A DNA stretch of 64,000 nucleotides from Spirosoma taeanense (GCF_013127955.1 NZ_CP053435.1:4836001-4900000); one strand, 5' to 3'; shown: positions 19,010-27,580, counted from the stretch's first letter. Notes: generated by a model not told the origin, from the sequence alone. Numbers and translations are program-made.

Positions 19010-19048
19010 AAAACGGCGGCTTAGCTGAATCGCTGAAGCCGCCGTTTT
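19010..19048 (-). terminator. Intrinsic terminator downstream of the DUF4136 gene
   Basis: A perfect 13-bp GC-rich inverted repeat (19010-19022 with 19036-19048) flanked by A4/T4. It lies 16 bp beyond the stop codon of the minus-strand DUF4136 gene. The rest of the gap up to tkt (18817-19009) shows no further structure. Confidence 0.85.
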
Positions 19049-19064
19049 GTCTTTCACTCACAGT

Positions 19065-19625
19065 TTAAAGTTTATCCGCCCGGAACGAATACTGTTCGAA
19101 AATCAGGTTAACGGCCTGTTTGATTTTGTTTTCGTCGCGGTCAAATCCGTTGGTATTGGTTAGGCCCGTTGCCAATCCGCGCCATACGACCTGGCCGGTC
19201 TTTACGTCCACCAGATTGACAACAATTGAGCCGGGTTTGATATCGAAGGTCGTTACGTCTTCCGGATCGCGCACTTCATTGGAACCGAAGTACGTGCTAC
19301 CGTAGCCGGTATAGCCTTTAACCGTGGCGGCCTTATCGAAGACCCGGAAGTTAACCAGCAGATCGGGCGACTGTCGGGTGAACTTATAGCCCCGCCCGTC
19401 CAGAGCGAATGCTACGGCATCCCGAATTCGTTTTTTGAGCGCTAAATCATTCAGAAAATATAGACCGGGATCGAGCTGGTTGTCTACCTGCGAAGCCCAG
19501 GTATAGGTTTTATACTTACTGAAATCGGTGTTGAGTTTTTTATCGGCATCGACTGTAACGTTCTGCGCCTGCGTCAGGCTGACCGACAGCAGCAGGGCTG
19601 CGGCAATAAAAAATCGCGTTTTCAT
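19065..19625 (-). CDS. DUF4136 envelope protein
   Basis: A 186-residue exported protein: signal peptide MKTRFFIAAALLLSVSLTQAQ, then the DUF4136 pattern. VTVDADKKLNTDFSKYKTYTWA opens it, RIRDAVAFALDGRGYKF sits in the middle, and LVNFRVF, SIVVNLVDVKTGQVVWRG and LIFEQY follow. In many members a Cys makes it a lipoprotein; here no lipobox is seen, so it is probably periplasmic. The biochemical role of DUF4136 is unknown. It has its own 11-bp-period operator array (19675-19713) about 50 bp upstream and its own terminator, so it is a single-gene unit of the predicted stress regulon. Confidence 0.85.
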   Translation of the reverse strand: MKTRFFIAAALLLSVSLTQAQNVTVDADKKLNTDFSKYKTYTWASQVDNQLDPGLYFLNDLALKKRIRDAVAFALDGRGYKFTRQSPDLLVNFRVFDKAATVKGYTGYGSTYFGSNEVRDPEDVTTFDIKPGSIVVNLVDVKTGQVVWRGLATGLTNTNGFDRDENKIKQAVNLIFEQYSFRADKL

Positions 19626-19656
19626 ATTTGTTGAGTTTATGTTGTAAATACAGTGG

Positions 19657-19713
19657 CAAACTTGGCGCTCCCGATTTAGAAAGGCCTTAAGGTAAGCTTA
19701 AAATTACCTTAGA
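19657..19713 (-). promoter_or_regulatory. Operator array A and promoter of the DUF4136 gene
   Basis: Plus-strand hexamers TTTAGA (19675), CTTAAG (19686), CTTAAA (19697) and CTTAGA (19708) are spaced exactly 11 bp apart. On the gene's strand a -7-like element CAAGTTTG (consensus TAnnTTTG) lies at 19657-19664, 10 bp from the nearest repeat. There is no TTTG at the -33 position; repeats occupy that region. Confidence 0.75.
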
Positions 19714-19724
19714 AACTCGCCAGA

Positions 19725-20789
19725 CTAACTGGATGAGCTATTACCACCCTTTTGCTTTTCGAGCCGATCCTTTACGTACAACTCATCGACAATGACAAGT
19801 AATACGGCAATCAACGGCGATGCAAACAGCACACCAACTAGCCCCACCAGAATCCCCAGCAGTACCTGACCAAACAAAAGCAGCGCGGGCGGCATCGACA
19901 CGAACCGCTTGTCGAGCAGGGGCGTCAGCACGTAGCCTTCCAGCGACTGCACACCCATATAAAGAATAAAGACGTAAAGAACCTGGTTGAGCCCCTGTGG
20001 AAACGCCACCAGCAGAGCTGGAGCGAGGGCGATATAAGGGCCGAGATTAGGAATAAAGTTCAGAACTCCGGCAAGAATCCCCAGCACAATAGCAAAGGGA
20101 ACGCCCAGCAGGGCCAGGCCGATTCCGGTCACGACACCGACAACGACCATGGTGATAGAGCGGCTGATAAACCAGTTTTTAAGCGTATCGTAACACTGGT
20201 CCATTACGCCCAGCAGCCGGTCGCGGTAGGATGGATTAAACAGGCGCGTGAAGCCCTTGCGATAAGCGCCGGGATTCGAAGCCAGATAGATGCCGGTGAT
20301 GAGCACAATCAGTATATTGACCAGTCCGCCAAGCGTACTCGACACCATGCCCGTAACCTGCGACAGCACACCTTTGCCCGGCCCGCCCGACGATAGTAAC
20401 TGACCCGGCTGCTCCGGGATACCGTCCAGCACCCGCTGCCCCCATTCAGACTGGCCAAGGGTTGTTTTGAGCCGGCTGACCGATTGCGGCAGCGACTGGG
20501 CAAGCTGGTCGACCTGCTGGCTGACGGTTGGTGCCAGTGCCCAGATCGTACCGCCAATGAGTGCTACGAGTAACAGGACGACCAGCCCGACCGAGAGACC
20601 ATAGGACAGGGACGTTTTCTGGCTGACAAAATGACTTAATCCACTGATGACTACCGCGAAGGTAATACCACCGAATACCAGAAAGAAAAAACTGGCTGCG
20701 TAGCCGATCAGCAGAAACAGGGTTGCTATCAGCAAACTAATAAAAGCCGCCGTAGCAGCCCGCCGGGCAAAAGAAGTCGTTTGTTCCAT
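19725..20789 (-). CDS. AI-2E family transporter-like membrane protein (second copy)
   Basis: A 354-residue PF01594 protein starting at the ATG at 20789 (MEQTTSFARRAATAAFISLL); a TTG two codons upstream is not needed. N-terminal helices (FLLIGYAASFFFLVFGGITFAVVISGL and a Leu/Val-rich hairpin) precede a soluble segment (SQQVDQLAQSLPQSVSRL). The conserved C-terminal block contains GVLNFIPNLGPYIALAPA and YVLTPLLDKRFVSMPPALLLFGQ. It is the last gene of a tight minus-strand run 22380 - mscS - DUF421 - this gene (13-bp gap to DUF421), so it should be controlled by operator array B. The physiological cargo is unknown; the context suggests ion or osmotic balance. Confidence 0.85.
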   Translation of the reverse strand: MEQTTSFARRAATAAFISLLIATLFLLIGYAASFFFLVFGGITFAVVISGLSHFVSQKTSLSYGLSVGLVVLLLVALIGGTIWALAPTVSQQVDQLAQSLPQSVSRLKTTLGQSEWGQRVLDGIPEQPGQLLSSGGPGKGVLSQVTGMVSSTLGGLVNILIVLITGIYLASNPGAYRKGFTRLFNPSYRDRLLGVMDQCYDTLKNWFISRSITMVVVGVVTGIGLALLGVPFAIVLGILAGVLNFIPNLGPYIALAPALLVAFPQGLNQVLYVFILYMGVQSLEGYVLTPLLDKRFVSMPPALLLFGQVLLGILVGLVGVLFASPLIAVLLVIVDELYVKDRLEKQKGGNSSSS

Positions 20790-20802
20790 AACCAAATTCA
20801 GA

Positions 20803-21369
20803 TTAGCAGGCCTGACGGCTCCCGTCGGCTGTTAACCGCTGAACGTTCTGCAGGCTGGTTGCCCTGGCTGAGTCATTGCTCTGAATCACGGTAAATGAAC
20901 CATCCGTTTCCAGAACAACAGCCGTTACTGTTTCTGGTCGGGCACCCCCCGAACTGCGTATGGCCGACAGCACCTCATCTTCCGTAACGCGCTCCCGGCG
21001 CATCGACATCCGGAGATATTCCCCCTGGTGAAACAGTAGCGTCGGCTCGCTTTTTACCCGATGGCGGAACCAGGTCCACCGCACGGATAACCAGGCTACG
21101 CCATACTGAAGCGCGATGAGTACGGCCATCGCCATCAACCCATCGGCGACACCGGTTTGCCGGGATACAATAATCGTTGAAAGTGTTGAGCCCAGAGCGA
21201 CAGTCACTACCAGGTCGAAAGCGTTCATTTTCGAGAGCGTGCGCTTGCCGGAAATTCGCAGAAAAATAAGCAGTCCAAGATAGGCCAGCACGCCCACGAA
21301 CAGTACCCGCCAGATACTCTCCCACCCTTTGAAAAGCCAATCGTGTATAGTACTGAGGATATCGATCAT
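20803..21369 (-). CDS. DUF421 (YetF/YcaP-type) membrane protein
   Basis: A 188-residue protein with three N-terminal hydrophobic helices. These include VLFVGVLAYLGLLIFLRISGKRTL (the RxxGKRxLxxMxxFD signature continues as SKMNAFDLVVTVALGS) and MAMAVLIALQYGVAWL. A C-terminal cytoplasmic YetF-like domain follows: KSEPTLLFHQGEYL, ERVTEDEVLSAIRSSG, AVVLETDGSFTVI. Family members in Bacillus spores (YetF, YdfS) and in E. coli (YcaP) have no firmly known activity. Its start overlaps the mscS stop by 4 bp (ATGA), showing translational coupling with the mechanosensitive channel. Confidence 0.85.
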   Translation of the reverse strand: MIDILSTIHDWLFKGWESIWRVLFVGVLAYLGLLIFLRISGKRTLSKMNAFDLVVTVALGSTLSTIIVSRQTGVADGLMAMAVLIALQYGVAWLSVRWTWFRHRVKSEPTLLFHQGEYLRMSMRRERVTEDEVLSAIRSSGGARPETVTAVVLETDGSFTVIQSNDSARATSLQNVQRLTADGSRQAC

Positions 21370-22343
21370 GATGGTTGTCCGTTCGAATTATTTACTGGTG
21401 TTTGATTAAGCGCTGCGGGCCTCGACAGGATGGCGGGTCCATCGGGCTGCTTCTCCAGCAGCACAACCGTATGTGGATACGGCATGTCGATACCGGCTTT
21501 GTCGAGCGCCAGTTTAACACCCGTTACAACCTGATCGCTTACTTTCAGTACGTTAGCCTGGTGCGACTCGGTCCAGAAATAAACCGTCAGGTTAACCGAC
21601 GACCCGGCCAGTTCCGATACGTAAACCCAGGGAGCGGGGTCGCGCAGTACCCCGTCAATGCCATCCAGTACGCGGTGAATTACCTGCCGGGCTTCTTCAA
21701 TGGAATCTGGGTAGCCAATGCCCACGACAAACTTCATCCGGCGTTTTTCGTAAGCTGTCCGAACCAGGATCGAGCTCGTGTAAACGTCTCCATTGGGCAG
21801 AATAGCCCGTTCGCCGTCGTAGGTTTTCAGGCGGGTCGAGCGCATGTTAATGTCCTCGACGGTACCTTCGTAATCTTTCACCCGAATCTGATCACCCACC
21901 TTGAATGGCCGACGCCACAGAATCAGCAATCCGGCAAAGAAATTCTGCAGAATATCCTTGAAGGCGAAGCCAATGGCAACCGACGTAATCCCTAGACCGG
22001 CAATGATATCGCCGGGCTTAAACGACGGGAAAATAACTACGCAGGCTGCCAGAAAGCCGAAAATCGTGACGAGTGTGCTAACAATGCGGCTGACCAGATT
22101 GGCCAGCATATCATCGATCGCGTGGCTCCGAACGGCCACCCGGTTGATGACGCTCTTGAGAAGTTTACCCAGCAGCCAGAACAGCACGAAGACCCCCACA
22201 CCTACAATAAGATAAGGTAGTCGTTCGGCAAAGCCTTTGGCAAAATCCTTGACTGTGCGCCAGAACAGAATCACGCCGTCGTTGAACGTAAAGGGCGGCT
22301 CGTTCACCCGTGGGGGCTGTAGATAGGTTAGCAGAAACTTCAT
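21366..22343 (-). CDS. Small-conductance mechanosensitive channel family protein
   Basis: A 325-residue MscS-like channel. Helices occur at about residues 40-65 (LPYLIVGVGVFVLFWLLG) and 85-115 (VSTLVTIFGFLAACVVIF). The pore-lining TM3 and beta-domain entrance is ITSVAIGFAFKDILQNFFAGLLIL. The beta domain follows with the family signature RPFKVGDQIRVKDYEGTVEDIN and LPNGDVYTSSILVRT, and a C-terminal alpha/beta cage domain ends the protein. It should open on membrane tension and release solutes during hypo-osmotic shock. It is the second gene of the operon that begins with the cache-like membrane protein (36-bp gap) and overlaps DUF421. Confidence 0.9.
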   Translation of the reverse strand: MKFLLTYLQPPRVNEPPFTFNDGVILFWRTVKDFAKGFAERLPYLIVGVGVFVLFWLLGKLLKSVINRVAVRSHAIDDMLANLVSRIVSTLVTIFGFLAACVVIFPSFKPGDIIAGLGITSVAIGFAFKDILQNFFAGLLILWRRPFKVGDQIRVKDYEGTVEDINMRSTRLKTYDGERAILPNGDVYTSSILVRTAYEKRRMKFVVGIGYPDSIEEARQVIHRVLDGIDGVLRDPAPWVYVSELAGSSVNLTVYFWTESHQANVLKVSDQVVTGVKLALDKAGIDMPYPHTVVLLEKQPDGPAILSRPAALNQTPVNNSNGQPS

Positions 22344-22379
22344 AACGTCGAATTGAAGCCCCTTATGGGCAGCAGGATT

Positions 22380-22952
22380 TTACGGGTTAGTTGGCGAAGC
22401 GGGTAAAAGCGAAGCGGGGTTGTAAAACATAACCAGTGTCCCTAAGCGCTGATTAGGCCCGGTAATCGGCGCCGAAAGCTCATACGGCCGTTTATCGCCA
22501 AAGTAGATCGTTTCCTGCTGAAGCAGATAAGCCGGAAACCGTTCGGCGAACTGGACACCCTGATTTTTCTTATTGGTCGAGATGGTCACCCGGCCTTTTG
22601 GGTCCACCAGCAGCACTTCCCGAACGCCCCGGTCCTTTACCAGAGTATTGAAGTACTCGTTGATTTCGCCCGGCTTGTTCTGCAACAGGGAGTTCCGAAC
22701 GGCCCAGCCAAAGGTTTTCATGCTAAACATGAGCTGCTGTTTGTCGTTGGCAAGCTGATTCTGTTGTACGGTCGTCCGGAGCGTAGTTCGCTCATTCTCA
22801 AATTCTTCGCCAATTTTCCAGTTGCGATAGAGCAGATACCCTACGCCAATACCCAGAAAAAGGATAATAACGCCATACAGCACAACCATTGGACTCAGAT
22901 TGAGTTTGTAACCGCCAATGGTCGTTGTCTTTTCTTCTTGATCGGTAGCCAT
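22380..22952 (-). CDS. Single-pass membrane protein with cache-like extracytoplasmic domain
   Basis: A 190-residue protein I do not recognise as a named family. A short cytoplasmic N-terminus (MATDQEEKTTTIGGYKLN) is followed by one strong membrane helix (VVLYGVIILFLGIGVGYLLYR, about 23-43). A coiled-coil stretch (EEFENERTTLRTTVQQNQLANDKQQ) comes next, then an extracytoplasmic segment resembling a single cache/PAS sensor: REVLLVDPKGRVTISTNKK, GTLVMFYNPASLL. No kinase or GGDEF output is attached. It opens an operon with mscS, DUF421 and an AI-2E-like gene and has operator array B upstream. It may therefore sense the envelope or help assemble the channel. Confidence 0.7.
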   Translation of the reverse strand: MATDQEEKTTTIGGYKLNLSPMVVLYGVIILFLGIGVGYLLYRNWKIGEEFENERTTLRTTVQQNQLANDKQQLMFSMKTFGWAVRNSLLQNKPGEINEYFNTLVKDRGVREVLLVDPKGRVTISTNKKNQGVQFAERFPAYLLQQETIYFGDKRPYELSAPITGPNQRLGTLVMFYNPASLLPASPTNP

Positions 22953-23056
22953 TGTTGTATTGAGGTTAATATTTTTGAGTATGTAGCCTATATCCTGGTT
23001 ATCTATAATCTGATAACCAGGCCTGATTGCCAGTTTCCTTAATAAACTCCGAAAAC

Positions 23057-23095
23057 GTTAGTCAGGGCTTAATGAAACCTTAGAATTTGGTTAGA
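23057..23095 (-). promoter_or_regulatory. Operator array B upstream of the 22380-mscS-DUF421-AI-2E operon
   Basis: Plus-strand hexamers GTTAGT (23057), CTTAAT (23068), CTTAGA (23079) and GTTAGA (23090) have an exact 11-bp period, 105 bp upstream of the first start codon. The promoter element is less clear than at the other arrays; only GAAA (TTTC on the gene's strand) is found at 23051-23054 at about the expected distance. Confidence 0.7.
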
Positions 23096-23159
23096 GATGC
23101 CTGGAAGTGACTTACCACAGCGGTTTTTGCATACTGTTGCTGGTTGACCCGTGGCCGAA

Positions 23160-24491
23160 TCAGAGCCAGGTTTCCTTTAATTCATTATACAAGTTCCGCA
23201 CCAGTTGCTTCTCATAGTCGGTTGCCAGCGTCTGATCGGCGTAGTCCATAAGCAGGTAAACCTGCTTCCGAATGGTGGGTTTGCGGTTATCGGAGCGCGT
23301 GTGGTTGCTGACCAGCGCCAGCGCCCGCAGCAACCGCAGAATTACCGCGTGGTTTCCTTTGGCATTGATTCGGATCAGATCGAAAGCCAGCCGGCTGTAA
23401 GCCTCAAAATCGGCTGCCCGAACCAGAATACGTTGCTGCCCATCATCGGTGCGCAGTGGGTCGGGAAACGTTCGCTTAGCAAGCCGCTCCAGAATGGCGC
23501 TTAAGTAATCAACCGCCATGATGGCTGTCGTTGTATCGTTAATTCCGGGCGATAGCGCTTTCAGAGCAATATCGACCAGCTGCTGAATTCCAAACGCTAC
23601 GTCCTGATCAATGCTGCGATGCCGGCCAATGACAATTCGTTTTTTCAGGGCGTTGAACTTGTCTTTCTCCGAAAACTCCGCGCGTTCCTTATCCGGACGG
23701 ACACTGAACAGAATAGCCTTTTCACCCACAAAGGCGCCAACCTGTTGTTCTACCCGCAGCAGTGCCTGATGCTCAACGGCCCATTGCAGTAACCCGTCTG
23801 AATCAATACTTTGTACATAGCCCGACTGCGTCGACAAAACTGGCTGCCAGCCAGCCTGACCAGTCTTTTTCTGCCAGATAGCTTCTTGCTCTACGGGTTC
23901 ATCGGCCGACTCGCCCAGTTCTTCGGGAAACAGATCGTCAATCGCCTTGATTGTCTCTCGGCTAATGTGTTCGGCAATGGTACCCGTTTGCAGCGACTCG
24001 GCGATGTGGTGAATAAAAAAAATCAGCGCAGCAACCCCGCCCAGCGCCAGCAGCAGCCCGGCGAGTACGGCCGTTGACGGCACAAACTTCTGCTCATCGG
24101 TACCCCGAATGGTGCCCAGCACAAGCAGGCAGTAGGCAAATACGCCCACGAAATAGCCTATGACAACCTGGTTGTTCCGGTCGCCCATGAAGTTCCGCAA
24201 CACCCGGGGCGAATACTGGCTGCTCACCTGCGTAATTGTCGAAAGCGTCAGCGAAAAAGCCAGAGCCGCTACCGTCAGCATCGAGCTGGCAATGGCCGTA
24301 AGCATACTCCGGGAACCCTCTGCCCCCGCGCCGAACAGCAGCGGAAATCGCTTGGCCCCGTTGAACGAAGTACGCAGATCGAACTCAATCAGTCCATAGG
24401 CCAGCCCGAATGCCCCCAGCACCATGAGTCCAGGCACAAACCAGAGCGATTCTAAAAGTTGCTGCCAGTATTGGCGGAGCCGGATGTTCAT
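23160..24491 (-). CDS. DUF2254 membrane protein
   Basis: A 443-residue predicted inner-membrane protein of the DUF2254 family. Four hydrophobic segments lie in the N-terminal third: FVPGLMVLGAFGLAYGLIEF, MLTAIASSMLTVAALAFSLTLS, YFVGVFAYCLLVLGTI and AVLAGLLLALGGVAALIFFIHH. The family-typical phrases SPRVLRNFMGDRNNQVVIG and AFGIQQLVDIALKALSPGINDTTTA follow. The C-terminal part is soluble and helical. Function is unknown in all members I know of. It lies downstream of the TPR gene but after a hairpin (24615-24647). Its own upstream region has only a single TTTAGA (24513), not an array, so its inclusion in the predicted regulon is doubtful. Confidence 0.85.
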   Translation of the reverse strand: MNIRLRQYWQQLLESLWFVPGLMVLGAFGLAYGLIEFDLRTSFNGAKRFPLLFGAGAEGSRSMLTAIASSMLTVAALAFSLTLSTITQVSSQYSPRVLRNFMGDRNNQVVIGYFVGVFAYCLLVLGTIRGTDEQKFVPSTAVLAGLLLALGGVAALIFFIHHIAESLQTGTIAEHISRETIKAIDDLFPEELGESADEPVEQEAIWQKKTGQAGWQPVLSTQSGYVQSIDSDGLLQWAVEHQALLRVEQQVGAFVGEKAILFSVRPDKERAEFSEKDKFNALKKRIVIGRHRSIDQDVAFGIQQLVDIALKALSPGINDTTTAIMAVDYLSAILERLAKRTFPDPLRTDDGQQRILVRAADFEAYSRLAFDLIRINAKGNHAVILRLLRALALVSNHTRSDNRKPTIRKQVYLLMDYADQTLATDYEKQLVRNLYNELKETWL

Positions 24492-24614
24492 GCGAGCTGG
24501 GTTGATTTCTAGTTTAGAAACCCGGCTCTCCGGAAATAGTTATTGAGGACTTACGTCGCTTTGGCTGTGCTGACCGCTTTAACGCAGCCTTACAGTCAGC
24601 ATCTACAAGACAAA

Positions 24615-24647
24615 ACCGCTACCAGAGATCAGAGCTCCAGTAGCGGT
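24615..24647 (-). terminator. Terminator downstream of the TPR protein gene
   Basis: A perfect 8-bp inverted repeat (24615-24622 with 24640-24647) with TTTT following in the minus-strand transcript, 37 bp after the stop at 24684. Confidence 0.65.
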
Positions 24648-24683
24648 CAGGTCATGTTCAACTATGAGAACAACTTATTTAAT

Positions 24684-26399
24684 TTATTGCGTATCGGCTT
24701 CGGTGGCGGGCTCGGCAATTTTAGCCAGATCCTTATTCTCGGGGAAGAAAGACAGTCCTTTCTGAAGCCATTCGTTACGGGCAGCGCTATCCTTGGTCAC
24801 CAGCTCATGGTAGGAGATCAGGTATTTGAACGCCAGCACCAGGTCTTTTTTGTAGCGATTACGTTCTTCCTCCTTGTCGGCTACCATACTGATGAACTGC
24901 TCAAAGTAGGGCTTGGCCTTACCGTTTCGAACGGCTTCTTCCGGCGTGTAAGCGTAATAGTTTGCCTTCGCCCGGTAAAGTACCGTGGGCGCATACTCCG
25001 GTGAGCCTTTCTGCGCCAGGGCCAGTGCCGAATCGGCCAGGGCAAAACGAACCGTGTCGCGCACCAGCTTACCGGCACTATCGCGCTGAAAACCGAGCGT
25101 ATAGTTACTCATACCGTAGCGGAACAAATCCTGTACGTCGGCTTTGAAACCGTGCTTGGCGGCTGAATCAAGAGCGGCTACGGCCTCCGGATGTTTCTTG
25201 GTCCGGTAGTAATATTTGGCGACGTCGCTATACAGATTCTCGGTCGTATCGTAGGGCGCAGCTTTCAGCAGATTGGCGATTCCCAATGAATCGCTGATGG
25301 CTTTCAGCGAATCGCTGCCGGATGACTCTGTACCCAGGTAGGCGCGGCCCAGATACTTATAATCGTCGGGCATGGCCTTACCGGGCGCTTTCTCCAGGAA
25401 CGTATTGATGTTCTGGATAGCCTTCTGGGGCTCGTTCAGCGACGAGTAAGCCCAACCCTGAATCCGGTACACGATGGGGTTCTGCGCCAGGGCCGTCCGG
25501 TTGCTATCGATCAGACTTACAGTCCGCTGGTAATCCTTAGCCAGGAAGTGGAACTGTGCCTGCCGGAGCAGCGTCTCCTGCCGAACATCTTTCGACACGT
25601 TGACATATTGATCAATGTAGTTGGCAGCTTCTTTATAGCGGTTTACCAGGAAGTACAATTCGGCCAGCTGGCTATAAGCTGGTGCATAATTTGGATTGGC
25701 ATCGATGGCTTTTTTATAATTTTCAACGGCCAGATTCAGGTTACGTCCCTGCCAGTAGATATCGCCGATCCGCTGGTATACCCGGGAGGCATCCATACCC
25801 AGTTCCAGAGCCGACTCATAACGGGTAACGGCCGTGCCCGCGTCCTTATTCAGGTAATGAGCATCGCCCAGCGCCAGTTGAATCGCCGAATTTTTCTTAT
25901 CCCGCTCGGCCGCCCGGTTCAGGTAATCGATGGCTTGCGCGGGGTTAACTGCTTTGGGGTACACGGGTTTAATGGAGCCGTTGCCGGGGGTTAGATATCC
26001 GGTGTAAGCCTCGCCAATGCGAAACAGAATATCGGCGTTTTTGCCTTTACTTTTCTTGACAACTTCCGCCAGCTTAGGATCGGCATTGGCCGCGTTATTC
26101 TGAACGAGATAGGTAATGGCAACGCCGGTTTCGTTCAGCGGCACCCGCTTTTCGTCCATAGGTATTCCTTTCTCGAACCAGATGCGGGCCGAATCAGGCT
26201 GGCCGGCACGGAGATAGCCGTAACCAGCGTCGAAATAAGTTTGAATAGAAGGGTTCTGCTGGGCATTCCGGTTTAGAAGCTGCTTGGCTTCGTCAAAACG
26301 GCCCAGACTCATGAGCGTACTGGCATCGGGAGCTGGCGTCTGCGCCAGAGCGGAACCAGCCAGCCCCACAAGAAGGAATAGGGTTATGTGCGTTTTCAT
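24684..26399 (-). CDS. Secreted TPR-repeat protein
   Basis: A 571-residue protein with signal peptide MKTHITLFLLVGLAGSALAQ, then a nearly continuous array of helix pairs of the tetratricopeptide type. Clear repeats include QTYFDAGYGYLRAGQPDSARIWF, IDYLNRAAERDKKNSAIQLALGDAHY, LNLAVENYKKAIDANPNYAPAYSQLAELYFL and VYRIQGWAYSSLNEPQKAIQNI. The Gly/Ala/Pro positions of TPRs are conserved. No catalytic domain is attached, so it is probably a periplasmic scaffold. Operator array C lies upstream and terminators flank both sides, making it a single-gene unit. The sequence gives no partner; neighbouring envelope proteins of the same predicted regulon are candidates. Confidence 0.82.
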   Translation of the reverse strand: MKTHITLFLLVGLAGSALAQTPAPDASTLMSLGRFDEAKQLLNRNAQQNPSIQTYFDAGYGYLRAGQPDSARIWFEKGIPMDEKRVPLNETGVAITYLVQNNAANADPKLAEVVKKSKGKNADILFRIGEAYTGYLTPGNGSIKPVYPKAVNPAQAIDYLNRAAERDKKNSAIQLALGDAHYLNKDAGTAVTRYESALELGMDASRVYQRIGDIYWQGRNLNLAVENYKKAIDANPNYAPAYSQLAELYFLVNRYKEAANYIDQYVNVSKDVRQETLLRQAQFHFLAKDYQRTVSLIDSNRTALAQNPIVYRIQGWAYSSLNEPQKAIQNINTFLEKAPGKAMPDDYKYLGRAYLGTESSGSDSLKAISDSLGIANLLKAAPYDTTENLYSDVAKYYYRTKKHPEAVAALDSAAKHGFKADVQDLFRYGMSNYTLGFQRDSAGKLVRDTVRFALADSALALAQKGSPEYAPTVLYRAKANYYAYTPEEAVRNGKAKPYFEQFISMVADKEEERNRYKKDLVLAFKYLISYHELVTKDSAARNEWLQKGLSFFPENKDLAKIAEPATEADTQ

Positions 26400-26452
26400 G
26401 CTGCTTTCGGTTTCTTCAGGTTGCGATGTGTTTCATCACCAGATTATACAAG

Positions 26453-26508
26453 CAAGGTACAGGGCAGACTTAAGAGCAGGCTTAGATTAAACTTAGAATT
26501 GGCTTAGA
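26453..26508 (-). promoter_or_regulatory. Operator array C upstream of the TPR gene
   Basis: Plus-strand hexamers CTTAAG (26469), CTTAGA (26481), CTTAGA (26492) and CTTAGA (26503). The steps are 12, 11 and 11 bp. On the gene's strand a weak -7-like TACCTTG overlaps 26453-26459. The nearest repeat is 70 bp from the start codon. Confidence 0.72.
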
Positions 26509-26537
26509 AGCCTTTATTAACGTTCAGGATAAATGAA

Positions 26538-26570
26538 AAACCGCTGCCCGATTATGACCGGCAGCGGTTT
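26538..26570 (-). terminator. Terminator downstream of the coiled-coil membrane protein gene
   Basis: A perfect 11-bp inverted repeat (26538-26548 with 26560-26570). On the minus strand it is followed by TTTTTCATTT. It separates the 26623 gene from the TPR promoter. Confidence 0.8.
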
Positions 26571-26622
26571 ACTAATTAGGCACCCGTGCAGACGTTACGT
26601 CACACGCGCTCGATCTAATCCA

Positions 26623-27543
26623 TTAAAAAAACCAGAAGCTGTCCCGGAACTGAAATTCAACCGAACCCAGATAAGCATCTTTCGTGAACACGAAGGCCCG
26701 ATACAAACCAGGCTTGATGTCGTCGGATGGCGTGATGCTGAACGTAATTCGTTGCGGACTACGCCCGAAGTTTACGTTCTGCACGGCATGAACCGGTATG
26801 ATCTCGTTTACGTCGGCCAGCGAGATAGTCGTGGTCCGGAGTGGCGGCATCATATTGTTCTGATTCTCGTCTTTCAGACTCAGGTACACTTCCTGCATAC
26901 CGTTTAGATCAAGTTCGCCCGGTACGTTCAGAGAAACCAGTAGGGTATGCACCTTCTTGGCTTTGGCGGTTTCTTTCTTATTGCGCTTCTCAGCTTCCAC
27001 CCGGAAGGCGTCAGCTGTTACGGCCGAGCGTGGTACCATTGTAAGCAGCGTTGCATTAAGGGCGGTCACGTTCTGCTGCAGCTCCTTATTCTGGCTGGTC
27101 AGCAGGCTGTTGGAATCCGTTAGCCACGAGATTTTATCATTCACGGCCACCATCTGGTTTTCCAGGCTATCGCGTACTGTCTGCAATCCGGCAATGTTAT
27201 GGTTCAGGTCCCGGATGGTGCGGGTCCGACCCAGGTTGCCCTGCCGAAGTTCACGCACAATGCGGTCCCGGCTGACGATCAGCCCCTGGAGGTCGGTTAG
27301 GCGTTTGTCGAGGGAAGCCTTCTCACCCGTAGATGTTTCAATCTGGTTCTGCAAAGTCCTGATATCGCCTTCCAGCCGGATTTTGACCGCCAGCAGCGAG
27401 TCAGCCCGCTGCTCAGCGTCGTTATTCTGCCGGGTCAGCGTCTGGTTTCGCTGCCAGAAATAAATACTCCCGACCAGAAACAGGGCCATCAGGCCGCTGA
27501 CGATACCCAGGTATACGTTTCCTCTTTGTTCATTGTTTTCCAT
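26623..27543 (-). CDS. Membrane-anchored coiled-coil protein of unknown function
   Basis: A 306-residue protein. The N-terminal membrane helix VYLGIVSGLMALFLVGSIYFW (about 10-30) is followed by a long coiled coil to about residue 175 with heptad-like stretches (ADSLLAVKIRLEGDIRTLQNQIE, KASLDKRLTDLQGL, LTSQNKELQQNVTALNATLL). The C-terminal 120 residues form a beta-rich globular domain: HTLLVSLNVPGELDLNGMQEVYLSL, ITFSITPSDDIKPGLYRAFVFTKDAYLGSVEFQFRDSFWFF. No family is recognised. The topology resembles periplasmic adaptor or septum-type proteins, with the C-terminal domain projected away from the membrane. Array D lies directly upstream with a good -7 element, and the gene has its own terminator. 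Confidence 0.7.
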   Translation of the reverse strand: MENNEQRGNVYLGIVSGLMALFLVGSIYFWQRNQTLTRQNNDAEQRADSLLAVKIRLEGDIRTLQNQIETSTGEKASLDKRLTDLQGLIVSRDRIVRELRQGNLGRTRTIRDLNHNIAGLQTVRDSLENQMVAVNDKISWLTDSNSLLTSQNKELQQNVTALNATLLTMVPRSAVTADAFRVEAEKRNKKETAKAKKVHTLLVSLNVPGELDLNGMQEVYLSLKDENQNNMMPPLRTTTISLADVNEIIPVHAVQNVNFGRSPQRITFSITPSDDIKPGLYRAFVFTKDAYLGSVEFQFRDSFWFF

Positions 27544-27580
27544 AACGCAGGTTCGGTTAGTTGATCAATTCACTATGACC

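Noticed and set aside
24501-24518. TTTAGA with a degenerate neighbour upstream of DUF2254
   Set aside because: Only one good hexamer; not enough to call an eighth array.
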